Shown piece after piece: positions 1-13,512 of a stretch of 64,000 nt of DNA (position 1 is its first letter; each line of letters begins with the position of its first letter). Origin of the DNA: Ecdyonurus torrentis (lineage: Eukaryota; Arthropoda; Insecta; Ephemeroptera; Heptageniidae); contig OX439131.1 of the NCBI GenBank assembly GCA_949318235.1, forward strand, positions 33,394,930-33,458,929. Direction: 5' to 3'. The notes beneath the pieces were generated by a model. The model did not search any database. It had not been told where the DNA came from and worked only from the letters and a program-made list of their open reading frames with translations. The translations under genes and the position numbers were made by a program.

Positions 1-2328
1 CGAAACTTTAGTAAATTCGGCATTGAAGCTATATGAACTGCCTGGGTCAATAAAATTTCTTATTTTTTAAGCTGTTTATATACATTAAAAAAAAAACGAT
101 ATGAAACTATATCGTTCTAGCACTTTAAACCCCAAAATTTCTAAACATTATAACAAAAACCAGAAATATATTTTATGCGACAATTTAAGTAAAGTTTGCA
201 AATGCTTTCTAAAATATTAATAAAAAATCATGAAATAATTTTTATAATTAAAAATACATGATACAATATACAAATCTTGCTCATGTTAATGTAAAGTGTA
301 CTTTATTATACATTATATTAAAACGTAGATATACTTTTTATAAAAATAATAAACCAAAAAAATAGAATCTATAAATTTCAGATTTTTAATTTTTTACTTC
401 AAAGCGTAACAAAATCACATTTTAACTCTATACTTATGTTATAGAGGTTATATGAATATATTGTAGGATAACTATCATAATAACTATTTAGTCTACTTAT
501 CATAGTTTTAATTAGTTTTAGTAACATTAATTATATATTTTTAAATTCAATATTAGTCATGATAAAGAAAAGCAGTTTTCGACATTTGTCTTTGTTTATT
601 ATTATACAACTTATTTGATTAAAAATTTGCCTTACATTTTTGTGGAGGTTTTTCAATTTTTGTAACGCATTTTTTTGTTATTATTATTATTGAAAATTGA
701 AGGAGTTGAGTTCACGATATCAATAGATATCCTGTTCTGATGGAGCAATAAATTAAATTACCAAAAAATAAATAATAATAATAATAAAGGTCTAAAATGG
801 AGATTGCATGCAATGGAGCTTATTGGTCTAGCGCGCGGGGAAACGCGGAGAAAGCTAAGAGTCCCCTAATTTAACGTTACGAAAAAACACGCCTTTTTTT
901 GCGATTTTTGATGAAACTACTCTACCGATTCCGGAGAAATTTAAATGACAAATATTAAACATACTAACATACCAGTTCGTATTTTCAGCTATATAATTTT
1001 TTAAATAATTTTTTAAACCGATAAATTGCAATAAATTTATTGCATTTCGTACTGAAAAATGTTACTCCGTAATGAATACAACTTTGGAAGATATCTGCAG
1101 TTTGATAGTTTGTAATTTAATATTTTATTTACTACTATATACTGCTACAAAATTTTAAGCACATTAATAATAAACTCGTTACACCACAATTAGATTGCAG
1201 AGAAATATTTTATTATTTATAAGCTCATTATTTATTTAAAACTAATTAAAATTTAATGATATTATAACATAATATGAACCTAAATTATATTATTTATTTG
1301 AAATCATTTGATTAAAAAAATATAATAATAAAATTCTCTTTATAAAATAAAAATGTGTCTCTTTTGGTTAAATTTTTAACATGAAAATTGTGTAATTTGT
1401 TTTGTTTATTTAATTCAAAATATTAAAAAGTTTTTAAGTTTTATACAAATAAAAAATAAAGTTTAAATAAGAAAACACTGTTTATATAATATAGTATTAT
1501 AATTAGAAATTTTAATGTTTGTAACGAAAGAGGAGAAAGCAAATAACTTCATTAAAGATTCTGTTTACCTTAATTCACAAAGTAAATACTAAAATTGCTT
1601 TACGTTATATTATGCTAGAGAGGCAAGTAATATTCTAACGAGTGTGAGATACAAAAGTTAAAAGCTCTCGCACGTTTATTCATATAAGCATTTTGCTTCA
1701 AATATTGTGAACTCTCTCTTGCAAGTGATTATGGTTGTATTATGACTCATCATTAAAAGTAATTAAAACTAAAGTATAGAGTAGATAGAAAATATTGTAT
1801 GACGTCATATTCACAATGTTATCAATATCCTTAATTACTTTTACAAAGTTAAGTGACAATTTTAGCCTTTAATACTTGATCTATTTTTATTTTTAAACAC
1901 ATTTGTGTTAAATTTTGTTAATTGATACAGCCAATAACTTGACTGTATAATACCTTTAACGTGCTGGTGATGTAATTAAAAAGGTTTTGTATATATATTA
2001 CAGTCAGTTTATCTAAAAAAGAAAAAAGAAAAAAAAAAAAAAGAAAAAAGAGAAGTTTATATTTGACACTGTCAATAAAGTGTTAGTCAGTTCTTAACAT
2101 TTTTCAACATAATGCTGTTTATGACTCCTAAAAAAAGCTTTACATTATATAATATTTCATCAGTTACGATGTATTCGACACCGATCTTACATAAAATGAC
2201 AGCAGATTTGTAAGATGATTGATGAGGTGCTGATCAAATTGGTTTACGTATAAAATTGTATTTAGAGGGTCTATAATTTATCGCCAGCTTTTTCTCAGGT
2301 GCATTTGGGAGTGAGATAACAAGCTTAC
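1..2328. other. AT-rich non-coding stretch, probably intron
   Basis: No coding exon could be supported on either strand. The stretch is very AT-rich with many short A and T runs. It lies directly 3' (minus strand) of a good splice donor at 2327-2328, so it is most simply an intron of the membrane-protein gene whose exon is at 2329-2755. The downstream exons would lie to the left of the window. Confidence 0.5.
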
Positions 2329-2755
2329 CATTGTCTGCGGGCAATAGGAGATTTAGACGCAAGGCATCACTCGAGTTGTCGTGCAGTCTATGAGAGCGCA
2401 CCTCAAGGAGGGCCCTCTGAGCTGCGCTCAAGTCCTCACAGTCCTCGGAATCACCTAAAAACACGGCCAGACCTGGAGCTCGAGTTGTGTGCTGAGTGTA
2501 TGAGGTCTCGGCAGCATGTCTCTCAGCTGGCATCACAAATACTATCACTACGAGGAATGTTGAGGCTGCAGTGATCGCGCCGGCACCCATCAGCGCCGCG
2601 CTACTCCACCACCCGGCCTTGCTTCCTCCACGAGTTTGATGTACTTGTTGTTGCTGTTGATGTTGTTCACCTTCTTTCGCTTCATGGCGGGTTGACGTCG
2701 CAATAGTTGAGGCAGCTGCAGACCGAGCTGCTGCCTTTGTCACTCGCTCCTTGGT
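2329..2755 (-). CDS. Exon of an unrecognised membrane-anchored protein (partial)
   Basis: An open frame with coding-like composition, clearly GC-richer than its surroundings. It encodes an Ala/Ser/Thr-rich and Gln-rich (QQQQQ) basic segment, then one strongly hydrophobic stretch of about 20 residues (core TFLVVIVFVMP), then an acidic, Leu-rich segment containing EDCEDLSAAQRALLE. This arrangement suggests a type II or signal-anchor protein with a short cytosolic N-terminus. The exon ends at a strong donor (AATG|GTAAGC on the minus strand), leaving a codon split after its first base; the frame beyond is intron. No ATG precedes the hydrophobic segment: the upstream frame reaches a TAG that forms part of a plausible acceptor (CCGTTAG|ACC). 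Either this is an internal exon entered at 2755, or translation starts at the internal ATG at 2588-2590, just before the hydrophobic segment. I do not recognise the family. Confidence 0.5.
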
Positions 2756-5114
2756 CTAACGGAGACTGACTGACTGACAAACAAAACAGGGATTGTGAGC
2801 AAGCAGGAGATCCCGGGCGCCGGCGCTTGCATAGCTCACGCGCGCCGACGCTCAGTGATCTCCCCGCCCGTAGAGAGTCGCATGCTTATCTCCACAGTCA
2901 GATATGTACCAAAGTGAGCGAAAGAGACTCCCATGACAAATCCATCGCTGCTACTTTGCATCATAAAGATATCAAGGAAAGGGAAAAAAATACCTTATTG
3001 TTCCGACATCCATTTGCCAATATAATATAATCTATTCTAAATCAACTTCTTTTTTTGTTCCTTCAGTTTTCTCCAATTTTATAGACTCTCAATTTTTTCC
3101 TCTGCTTAACACTGTAATTTACGTTACAGCACACAGCAAAAGAAAATATATTATTTTTGTAAGGTATCATCATTATAAAATAATCATAAATTTTTTACGG
3201 TTATTTATTCTTAAAGTTTCAATATAAAAATAAAGCAAGGAACGAATGAATTCCAATTTATTTTCACTAACCATATACCCAAAGCTGACACTTCGTACTT
3301 GTATTAAAATTTGTGATAAAAAAATATACTTTATTTTTGGTGATACAACGCTGATCCTGAATAAGTCTTTTTAAATATCAGAAATTGTTGTTTGTTTATA
3401 TTCGTCACACCACAAAAAAATATCCAAAACACCTTTTATTCTCAGAAAAAATAATTCCAATCAGTACATTATGTATAAGTATGATATAAATAAATATAAC
3501 ATTACTAACAAATAACTGTAAACTTAATTGTATATAGCTAAATCACAATCTTAATAGACCTCTTGCAATGAATGATTGAGAAATTTGATATTATTGTGAT
3601 AATCGGCTTGCTAACGTTAGTAACAGTATAACAATGTTGCAACTTGCCAAGCCACTTTAAAAAAAGTTAGGAAGAAAGGGAGAACAAAGGAAAATTGATA
3701 TGTTTTTCTTTCAAGCTCTTTTAGCGATAATATGGACGTCACAGGAGTTCTAATTTAATCATTCAAGTATTATCTGTATATAACTTTCTTACTTTTTGAG
3801 AGATTGGAAATTTAATTATTACAGCTTTCATAAAAGAAAAGGTATACGTTTTTATTTATTTATTATTATTATTATTTGCGGAATTCTGTTTTGTACACTT
3901 AACTCATTATGAGCAAACAGTACAAATGCGTTGCGGGGTACATTGTAGGGCGGACAATTATTTTATTGTTGAGTGTATATATTATGAGCATAACTGTTAT
4001 ATTATATAATTAAAAGCTTTCCATTAATTTATCCATTTATACTTCCTTAGTTTTTGTTCATCTGTATATCTACGAACATTTATAATTAAACATAAAATAT
4101 ATTTAAAACAAAATATTATGATTAAAATGAAAGTTTGGTATATACAGTATAGTGAGAAACTCGTAGTAGCACTTTAGGTAATTAAACAGTTTCGAGTAAC
4201 ATCCTCGTCAGGCAAATTTATGCATACGAAATAACCATCAAAATTATATGATACACAGACCGTTCTAAAGCGTTAGAAAGAAATTTGTTTGGCAGTTTAT
4301 ACCAAACTTGTAAAACCAATGAATATATTAGGCTATACAGTACATTTTTTATTTTCATAAAGGAGAGGTTATAAACATTTATTTTATAAAAATATGAAAT
4401 GTCTTTTAAATCGAGTTGTTTTCTTTAAGGTTTTCTTAAGAGTATTATTTTGCACCAGTATTCTAAATTTATACAGCTCGATGCACGTGTTTTCACGTGG
4501 AAGACTCGTTGAGGCGTACACGTTCGCCAACTGCGTGGCTTTATCAGGCAAACACAAGCTGTTCTCCTCTCAAAATCACTATAAAGTTAACCCGCTTTAT
4601 ATTCTACATCATATATAGCTTCCTATTATTATATTACATTTTATATAGCAGCAGCATCGTAAACTTTCATAAACTCAGTTAAATGAATAAGAATAAAATT
4701 CTCCCGTAAATATTGTATATTGCTGACAAAATTACATTGAATAAAAATGTTATTACAATGTTTTGAATTTCTTATTTTTAAGTTATGACTAAAACATTAT
4801 CATATCACGTGAGAAGTTTATTGAAATTGTTTTAATTTAATAATTTTTATCTACTTCCGCCAATATTATTGATAATTAAAGCCATAATTTGAATTTCATT
4901 TCAATGTAAACTATTATCAAGTTTGTAGCTTTTTTAATTTTTTTTTACTTATTATTGTTATTAATAATAATAATATATAATATTATATATATAATATATA
5001 TGTAAAGTTTTAAATTTAATTAACCATAGTACATTTTATGATAGCGTAAATAAAAATGTGATTTCGATCAAGAGGAAGAAAGAAAGCTTCAAAAAAAATT
5101 TGTTTTTCATTTGT

Positions 5115-5145
<31 letters not shown>

Positions 5146-5352
5146 GCTTCCTATTTTCAAAAAATCTATTTTCATATCGTAAATAGGATTTAGAACAACT
5201 TTTGCTAACATAACATAAAGTTTATTGAAAATACTTTATATATACTAAATAAAATTGTAAAATCAACTCACCTTTTTTTTTGGGGTGCTTTTCTACTACT
5301 CTTGAAAAAGCTAAGCGATAACATAACGTTTACGTCGTTTATGTTATTATAT

Positions 5353-5358
<6 letters not shown>

Positions 5359-5438
<80 letters not shown>
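5359..5438. repeat. (TA)n microsatellite
   Basis: About 80 bases of uninterrupted TA dinucleotide, flanked by imperfect ATT/TA repeats. Confidence 0.95.
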
Positions 5439-5446
<8 letters not shown>

Positions 5447-6272
5447 CATGACATATATCAGAAAGCTTTTCTTATAAAACGTTAGTAACGTTTAAAACTT
5501 GGATGTTAAAAGTTTATGCAGTTTACCGTTTTTGTTTTGTTTTGTTTTTCTTTTTTTTTAGTTATATTACAGTCATAAAAAATATACTTTAATGTATGTT
5601 GTTCTATATTATATACTCTGTACGCACATGAAATTACTCGTGATAAAGTATGGCATCTACATTTATACGCATAAATGTATATTATAACATTTCAGATTCT
5701 TTCATTTTTATTGTCTCGTTTCAAAGAAAAAAAAACTTATGGTGGTAAAAAGTAGCATAACAATACAAAAAAAATGCATAGAAAAAAAATGCAATTTATT
5801 ATATAAGAAAGATAAATTACATAATTATTTATTATCATGGATATCAATCGCTATATAAAACATTAATAGCATGACATTGTAACAGCAGATTATATATTGT
5901 ATAAATGTTTTTGCAATATATATAAAATTTATAGAAAGATTTATCGTTATATGAACAGTAAAGTATTGTGTCTACATAATAATCCTAAACTATCAAATTC
6001 TATTCAGTTTTCAATTATTGATTCTTGAAATATTGCAAAATCAGTAAAAACCAACAGGTTATAATAACCATGAGCTTTGATATATTATCACGCGTGCTCA
6101 CTGAAAGTACAGCATGGTATATTATAGATAATGCCTTTTATATGCATAAAAGCACAATTTATATTGTGTTTTAATTGTTAGGATACATTCATTATTAAAT
6201 TTTATACAGTTTTTCAAGCTGAGTACATAGAATATAAAAAGAGATAAAAGCTTTTACTTCATTTATGCAACA

Positions 6273-6287
6273 CCCCCCCCCCCCCCC
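6273..6287. repeat. Poly(C) homopolymer, 15 bases
   Basis: An uninterrupted run of 15 C residues, notable in a genome where almost all homopolymers are A or T. Confidence 0.9.
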
Positions 6288-8880
6288 TGCATTAAAGTAT
6301 AATATAGACGTATAATATGTATATATTTTTATCACATTTTAGTACTCTATACTAATGTTTTGAAATATTATCTAAATTTAATTTTTACCCTTATAAAAAG
6401 ACAGGTGTTACACTGTTGTTAGTGCTTATACTGTTGAATAAAATATAGAATGCATTATGAAATTTAATATCTTTGCGTTATAGTAGATTTTGTGTTACGT
6501 TTATAGTACAAAAATTTCATAAAAGTCCAAGCAAGGTAGTCTTATCGTAATACCAAATGTATTTCTTTAATATAACGCATTACAACCAAAAATTTAGTCA
6601 ATAATTAAAAAAAAAAAAAAATCCCTGTATTATACAGCATACTGTATACAGCACGAGCATACAAACTCGTAATTCATAGTAAAAGCTGTGCTTAATATGA
6701 ATGCTTATTAGAGTAAATAGTTAATTATGGAATGAAAAAATATATTTGATTTAAGCTTGATCTCTCGCCTTTCAAATTAAAACATATTTTATTTGTTTCA
6801 TAAAATTTATGATAGTAATATTATTTCTAACATGCAAGTAAAAAAAAACAAGTACATACGTAATTAATAATTATTATTACTTGAAAGTCTTATTTGGGGT
6901 ATAAAATGTAAAATAGAGCAATGAACTAGAAATGTATATTAATTTAAACACATATTTTTATTATGATTAATGAATAATAATCTTCTTAATCCCTTAAAAG
7001 TAATCTTAAAAAGTTTGTTAACAAAATCATCTAAATATAACGCTTTTTAATTGTGGTTTCTCGTAAAGTGGAAATGGTCCCAGAATTGTGAACAAATATT
7101 TGAACAGGAAATATAATGGAAAACGCATAAAGCTTATTTGAATGTGTGCCAAAATAAAGCAAAATTTAGAAAATTAAATCTCAGTAAACCATTATTATTA
7201 TAGAATTTTTGTAAATATTAAGCAATAAATTTCATTTCTTGAATATTATATATTAAATTCACCTTATTATGAACTACTTTCAAAGAAATGACGTGTGAAA
7301 TTTCGTTTTGTATTCCCATCTTCACCGTGAGGCATGGACATAAAGTAAAGATACTAAAGATAATCCCACAATTTTCTAAACATACACATTTTTAGTCTAA
7401 AGTTGGATACTCTTTACTCTCAAGAGAGAAATAAAAATTTTAAACAGATTTTATCTCACATTTGAATATAATAGCAACTTTTGGTTACATTATTACGTCA
7501 AGGGGATCGTATATTATTATACTTTATAACCTTACAAAATTTGAAATAATATTTAGAATAATAATGAAGTTCAGATAATCAATATAAGATCATTATGTTT
7601 TTGAATTTACATAAGAGTTCTGTATTACTAAGCAAGATCTTAAACTTTTTTTTTTAATAAATAATAGAGTATTATAATAAAAGTAATAAACTTGAAAATT
7701 ATAAGGATGTATGGACATAAATTAGCTAAAAAAAATTTGACAGAAACAAATGTAATATATTTATTATTAATTTTAACATTGTTATTATTATTACGTTCAC
7801 GAGGAAAAATTAAGTTAAAAAAAAAAATTAAAAGACTAAATTAAACAGGATTGTCAGGATTTCTATTTCAACCTGTAATATAGGCAACTTTTTGTGCTAC
7901 AAAGTTATGCGGGTTGTCGAGTCACGATTTTTGCAGGCGTTAAACAAAAATGGCTTCTAATTTAAAAACTTACGAAAATAAGTTTTTAGTTTTGTTGATT
8001 TTTTCAACCCTCTTCTTCGTCTTCTTCTTCTTCTACTTCTTCATTTTTTTCCCTTTCAAATTAATTTCTACTTAGCAACATTAAGAATAAAATAGCACCA
8101 TCATGTGTCATCATAATATTTTATCCATTAAAATAAAGTTGAATAATATAGTTAATAAAATATGTATGATGCTTGTATAGAATGAAAGAAAGAAAATAAT
8201 TGAAATAGTCACATTCAGGCTGGTTTCTCAATTGCCCTATGCTGACATGTTTGTGTACATATACGCCATTTTTAGCCATTTTCATAAATAAAAATAATTA
8301 TTATAACTGAATTTATTCGTTTTATAATTTTTAATTTTTTTTCTCAAGTTTAAAGATCAGCTAATCGTCACCTATCTGTATCAACACCTTTAATTGCATA
8401 TTTTTTATTAATAGGAAGAATATAACATTATGTTGGGCGTTGGGCCATACATTTTCAGCTCAAATATGATGGCATCAAAACGCAAGCTCAAATAAACCAG
8501 TTAAAAAAAAAGTATTATGTATGAAAAAGAATAAAAAATATATATTATTTATATTTTTCTAATAATTTTAATTCTAAAGAGAAAGAAGAATGATCATCTT
8601 CAGGTATACCACAATTTGCATAATTCTCTCGCTCATTTATTATTAATATTATTTACTTCTCTTACATGTCCTCTCGTTTTCTATTCTTATCATTATTATT
8701 TTATTCACAAAATTAATAAGATACTGTAATAATATAATCGATTTGATGTGTATGCTGTGTATTATCATCCATATCATAGTAAAGGGAAAATGAAAAGTTA
8801 TGACGAGTAAGTGACGTAATTTCTGGAGAAAGAGTGGGAACAGTCGGTAGACGGCAGCTAAAGGCATCGGGAATCGGGAG

Positions 8881-9239
8881 ACGCCAGGCAGTCTATGAAT
8901 TCAAGACTATTAAAAGGCGGGAATGCTTTCCTTCTTGCTTGGTTCTGGACTGGGCAGCAAGGAGAGGAGAGGTGGTGTGTTGCGTGTAGTGCTGTCGCCG
9001 CGCTGTCTGGGAGCAAAGAAAGAGAGGGAGGTGGTAAACAAATTGGCGGGAACCCTTATTATGATGTGTATTGTGTGTCATTGACCTACCTTATAGTATA
9101 CGTAATGCATGCAATTCAAGAAGAGGGGATACGTCGATTTGCCCGATATATTATTGTATCATGGCTTTGCCATGCAGTGACGCAGTCTGGAAGAAAAATT
9201 GGCGCGAATGAGGCAATCAGTGCAGCGCTGACCTTCGCA
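8881..9239 (+). promoter_or_regulatory. Promoter/5' UTR of the zinc-finger gene with three E2F-type motifs
   Basis: A GC-richer island immediately before the start codon of the zinc-finger gene. It holds GGCGGGAA at 8916-8923, TTGGCGGGAA at 9043-9052 and TTGGCGCGAA at 9199-9208. The last two fit the E2F/DP consensus (TTSSCGSGAA) exactly, and all three lie on the plus strand. The transcription start is not visible; some of this stretch is probably 5' UTR. The reading frames crossing it lack support as protein. Confidence 0.55.
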
Positions 9240-12132
9240 ATGAGTGCACGTAAGTAAATCACTTCAAGCTTTATGTAAATTTTCATGCTGTAGCTTAGTT
9301 ATCAACAGTCTAAATGATCTATTGTCTTTGCAAAAATAGTCTCCATGAAACTACGAGTATACTTTTAACATAATATAATAGTAATAATTATAATAATAAT
9401 GAGGTTTCTATTTGAAGACTGCTAATTTACCATTTTTCCCCCCTAAAATTCTTCACTGTGATTTTTGTGGTTATTCTGTATGCTATATAGAAGAGCAGGG
9501 TGAAGTTGATTTGGCTGCGGAGTTTGAGAAAGATCTACCTGAGATTATCACACTTCAAGGAGATGACCCGCAAGGTCACGACTTGAGGGTGCTTATGTCT
9601 GTGCCCAACATGAATCACACATTAATCTTATATGAGCCGGATTTGGACAATACTTCACCTGCTACCCCTGTAACTGCTCACACCTCTGGTCAGCATGGGG
9701 TGTTTGGTCATCAATTCTACATCCCAAATCAAGTGACCTCTAGTCCTCTGGTGATCTCTGCAGACAGCAACGCTTCCGTAACCCCAGCACAGCAAAACAA
9801 ATCCTCTGCTAGTACAAACTCCAGCCCAGAGTAATATATTTGATCCCATATAATTTTAAATATTTATTTATTTGAAATTCTTATTTTGAGTATAAAATAG
9901 ATTCATGTACTGTATATACACACACGATTGCGATAATATATTTTACAATTTAAATCAAGTGCGTGTTTTTCTCATAAGAATAAAATTGAAAATTAAGTGG
10001 CAGTTTTTGAATGGTATGATATACTATCATAATCGTGTGTACATACTTGATGGGATTTAATCTAGATTCTAAAGAGTATATTTTTTTCTAGTGCATGTTG
10101 GGAAAAAATAGATTGCAAGAAAATAAAACGTAATTGAAAAAATTTTCGTTGCTGCTGCATCAAATTTAATTGAAAATCCAATTCAATTTCATTTTTTTCT
10201 TTTATGTTCCAATTCTTTCTTCTTTTTTATAAATATATATACTATATAATTTCATAATAACAATAGAGTTAAGCACATTATACTCAAGGAATCTTTCATT
10301 TTGCTGTTTGCTTTAATCTTTTAACTGTATTGTATCATAGCGTCTTTGTCAAACTTCTTCGTTCAGATGAAAATATTGAGTGACACACTTTTCTTTTACA
10401 TTTTACGGCGCTTTATAGAAAAGTTTTATATGAATTTGAAACCCTTGGGTTATACTTTTTTCTCGGTATATTAAGTCTAACAACAATTTAATAACTATAT
10501 AACGTAGAATTGCAAAGTAGTTTTCATCAGTTATAATTTAAAATTATTTTATAAATTATATATTCTCTACATAATAAACTCAAATCAGTTTATTTTTATT
10601 TCACATGCGCAGTGGCATTAAATAATTCAAACTATTTCTCAAAATAATAACAAATTGTTATCTTTTTTTTTCTTTTTTCTTTTTTTAATACTCGGCTATT
10701 GTATCAACGAGCTAAAATTCAAAGCAAAAATTGAGTTCTTTTTGAAAATATAATTTTCTTTTTCTTTTCTAAAAAAAGATTACAAAGAAATGTGTTTTTA
10801 TTTTTAAACTTAAATTTATATAAAAGTATAATAAAATATGTAAATCATTAATCAAATTATTAATTATTGACTGAAAAATTCTGCTAATTTTATACTTTAA
10901 TTTAAGTTGCGATACGTATGACGGTATTTTATTTTGATTACCATTTCATCTTCTGTTTCAGAAATATTTCTCCTAAAAATACAAGTAAAGCTAAAGCATG
11001 CCAACAGAAATCAAAACATCGCAAGCGCCGCGTGGTTGTGAGTCCACGAAACAAATACCGTAAACTGGCAGGTGCTAACGACACCGCTCGGAGATCAAAG
11101 AAACCACCTCGTTCCAGTTCTTCTTCTTACGCGCCAACTTCAAGTCCTGCAAGTAGTGATACCTCCACACCTCCACGCACCAAGAAAAGGTACGGTAATT
11201 AAGTTACAAATTATCTGATGTTTACCCTGTAAGTTGTAATGGTTGGGTCAGTTGTGGGGTGATATTGTTGGATGAGTTGAACCTACATTATATTGCTGAG
11301 ATATCTCTATATTAAAATAAATAAATAAATAAGGTTTTCATTGTAAAATACAAGCTTTGTAAACTTGTACATAATATAGTGTGTAAATACATAATTTAAT
11401 GTCACAGAGCTCCAGTGCCTAAAGGTACTCCGCAGAACCACAATCAAGAGGCTCCTCATGGAAATGGTGGTAGCGGTAGCAACAGCATTACGATCGTGAG
11501 TATACATAAATAAAATACGTTTTAAAATATTACATTTTTAAACATTTTTGTCCTCCGTTTGCAGTCTCGTTTCCAATGCCGAGTATGCGGTCAGACACGT
11601 TTCCTGGCCCTCGTCAACTATGTTGGTCTGCCGATGAGGATGTGCGAGTGCGGTAGTAGTGCCGTGTCAGTGGCCAGCTGGGTGCGCGTAGCTCGAGGAC
11701 CAGACGGGGGTCTTGCAGGAGGTGGTCTAGGACGAGAATGTGTGAGGTGTTCACGTTGTCGACGTCTCTACTGCAGTGATGCCTTTTTACGTAGACACCA
11801 CTGTTCTCGTCAGGTAAATATAACAAAAACCTATTCCAATACAAGTTAAAAAGTTCAGTTAATTTTATCACTAATAAAAGAGAGGACGTTCAAATATTGA
11901 TCCAAACACACGTTTGTTACATGAAATTAAAATTTATTTTTCTTGTATGCAGCGTCGAGGTAGCAAAACTTTGACTACCCTGGAGAACGGTCATCAACAG
12001 CAACAAGACGCTAGTCAAGACTGGCCTGGAGTATGTGAGGTGCCTACATGCTCACAATGTGGCGAGGCGTTCATCTTTGAACCTCTGCTTCAGCGCCACG
12101 TTAAACGTGAACATCTAACTGGAAGCAATTAA
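9240..12132 (+). CDS. Unrecognised Cys/His zinc-finger nuclear protein, 6 exons, 364 aa
   Basis: Exons 9240-9249, 9491-9830, 10962-11189, 11408-11495, 11565-11813 and 11953-12132 join at GT-AG borders with matching phase throughout (1095 nt including the stop). The first coding exon is only ten bases. Residues 1-117 are acidic then Ser/Thr/Pro-rich. Residues 118-193 are basic, with KHRKRR and a Ser/Pro-rich run ending in KKR, probably nuclear localisation signals. Residues 222-305 form a Cys-rich module: C227xxC230, C249xC251, C281xxC284xxC287, C292 and H300-H301-C302. Residues 338-359 are a classical C2H2 finger (C-x2-C-x12-H-x4-H). A DNA- or chromatin-binding role is inferred from the finger and basic region only; I do not recognise an ortholog. 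The short first exon is the least certain part, although its phase fits. The E2F-type motifs upstream suggest S-phase expression. Confidence 0.75.
9916..10045. mobile_element. Foldback element, family J, copy 1
   Basis: Ends are inverted repeats (TATACACACACGATT on the left, AATCGTGTGTACATA on the right). A related copy lies at 42116-42250, sharing the inner motif GATTGCGATAATATATTT. It sits in intron 2 of the zinc-finger gene. It has no coding capacity, so it is MITE-like. Confidence 0.5.
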
Positions 12133-12266
12133 AATGTTGCTGCAATTTATATAACATTTCTTATCAAAATGTTACGTTAAAAATTATATTATAGCATGCC
12201 TTATCGTCCGGTAACAAGTACTATAAATCAACCATTAATATTATTAATTAATTTACATTTTATTGA

Positions 12267-12272
12267 AATAAA
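12267..12272 (+). other. Candidate polyadenylation signal of the zinc-finger gene
   Basis: AATAAA 135 bases after the zinc-finger stop codon, the first canonical hexamer downstream. Confidence 0.5.
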
Positions 12273-13206
12273 GTCAAAGAAAGAATGCAATGCATGCGGT
12301 AAAACTTTAATTAACATTTGCTCATTTACAAACTTTCCTTTATATTATATATAAATGACTATAAGAAATCATATCAAATAGTTCACTTTTCAAATAGATA
12401 ATACCAGGAGAAATATACTGAAAGACTATAATATTAAATATCATATTTATGCTTGCTAATTATGAACGTAAAGGAATTCATACATGCCTTTTTGTTTGTA
12501 ATATATTAAAATTACACTATTAATTGTGCTCAAATTATGTACAGCTTTTATGAAACTTATAGAAATATCAATTTGAAAAAAAAAATGTATAAGAGTTAAA
12601 ATTAAACTAACCTGATGATTGGATAATACGGAGCAATATTTGCACTAATTGTAAACAATAAAAATTAATTAGTTTTAAATAGAGATTGCATGAGATCAAA
12701 TTTATTCAAATATTGCTCAGTATATGAATTATGAATACTTGAATAATTAAAATCAATGAAAATAATAATAACAATTTTCAGTTATTCATTTTAGTTTGTT
12801 TTTTCTCTCTCTCATTTCTATCTGTTTCAATTTCTACCTCACAATTTTGTTTAAACGGAAATAAAAGATTAAACAATTTAAGTTGTTTGTTTTGTTTGTT
12901 TTTTTGTGACTACCTTGGAGGCTTATTTATTTATTTCATTGTGCTTTGAACTTTACAATAACAGTTTTTGTTTAAAAATATTGCATGTCATATTTTTGTA
13001 AAGGTAAAAATAATAATAAAACATAAATAAATTAAACAAAAGTTATGCAATATAATATAATATTCATTATAATTTTAAAAAGTGATATAACAGTATTATC
13101 ATAACACTAAATTAAAGAAAAGAAAAACGTGTAGACAATTTTTTTTTTTTTTTTACCATTTGCATTTTATTTTACATTATAGCTTTAATGTTATTTATAA
13201 CACACG

Positions 13207-13209
<3 letters not shown>

Positions 13210-13298
<89 letters not shown>
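13210..13298. repeat. (AT)n microsatellite
   Basis: About 89 bases of pure AT dinucleotide. Confidence 0.95.
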
Positions 13299-13302
<4 letters not shown>

Positions 13303-13435
13303 AAAAATTGAAACTGAAAATCGGAAATGTCAATAACTTTGACCCAAATAAAATTTCCGGAAATCTGAAAAAACAAATCAATTATTTTATTATTATTATG
13401 AATGATTAAATCAGATAGGTCATAATGACAATGGA

Positions 13436-13440
<5 letters not shown>

Positions 13441-13509
<69 letters not shown>
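13441..13509. repeat. (TA)n microsatellite
   Basis: About 69 bases of pure TA dinucleotide, 140 bases from a second tract of the same kind. Confidence 0.95.

Positions 13510-13512
<3 letters not shown>

Larger units (their letters stand above)
2756..8880. other. Long AT-rich gene-free region
   Basis: The first 130 bases are GC-richer with CpGs and short CTGA tandem copies, and could be promoter or 5' UTR for the minus-strand exon beside it. The rest is AT-rich with no exon I can support. It contains an ATG-initiated 74-codon frame at 4394-4618 without family resemblance or splice context, the (TA)n tract at 5359-5438, a C15 homopolymer near 6273 and many A/T runs. Confidence 0.5.

Noticed and set aside
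4394..4618. 74-codon frame with a hydrophobic start, possibly a signal peptide
   Set aside because: No family resemblance, no splice context and AT-rich background composition.
8895..9257. 120-codon frame in the GC-richer region before the zinc-finger gene
   Set aside because: It overlaps the promoter/5' UTR and a donor at 9250. Its sequence is not protein-like, and the in-phase start at 9240 explains the gene better.
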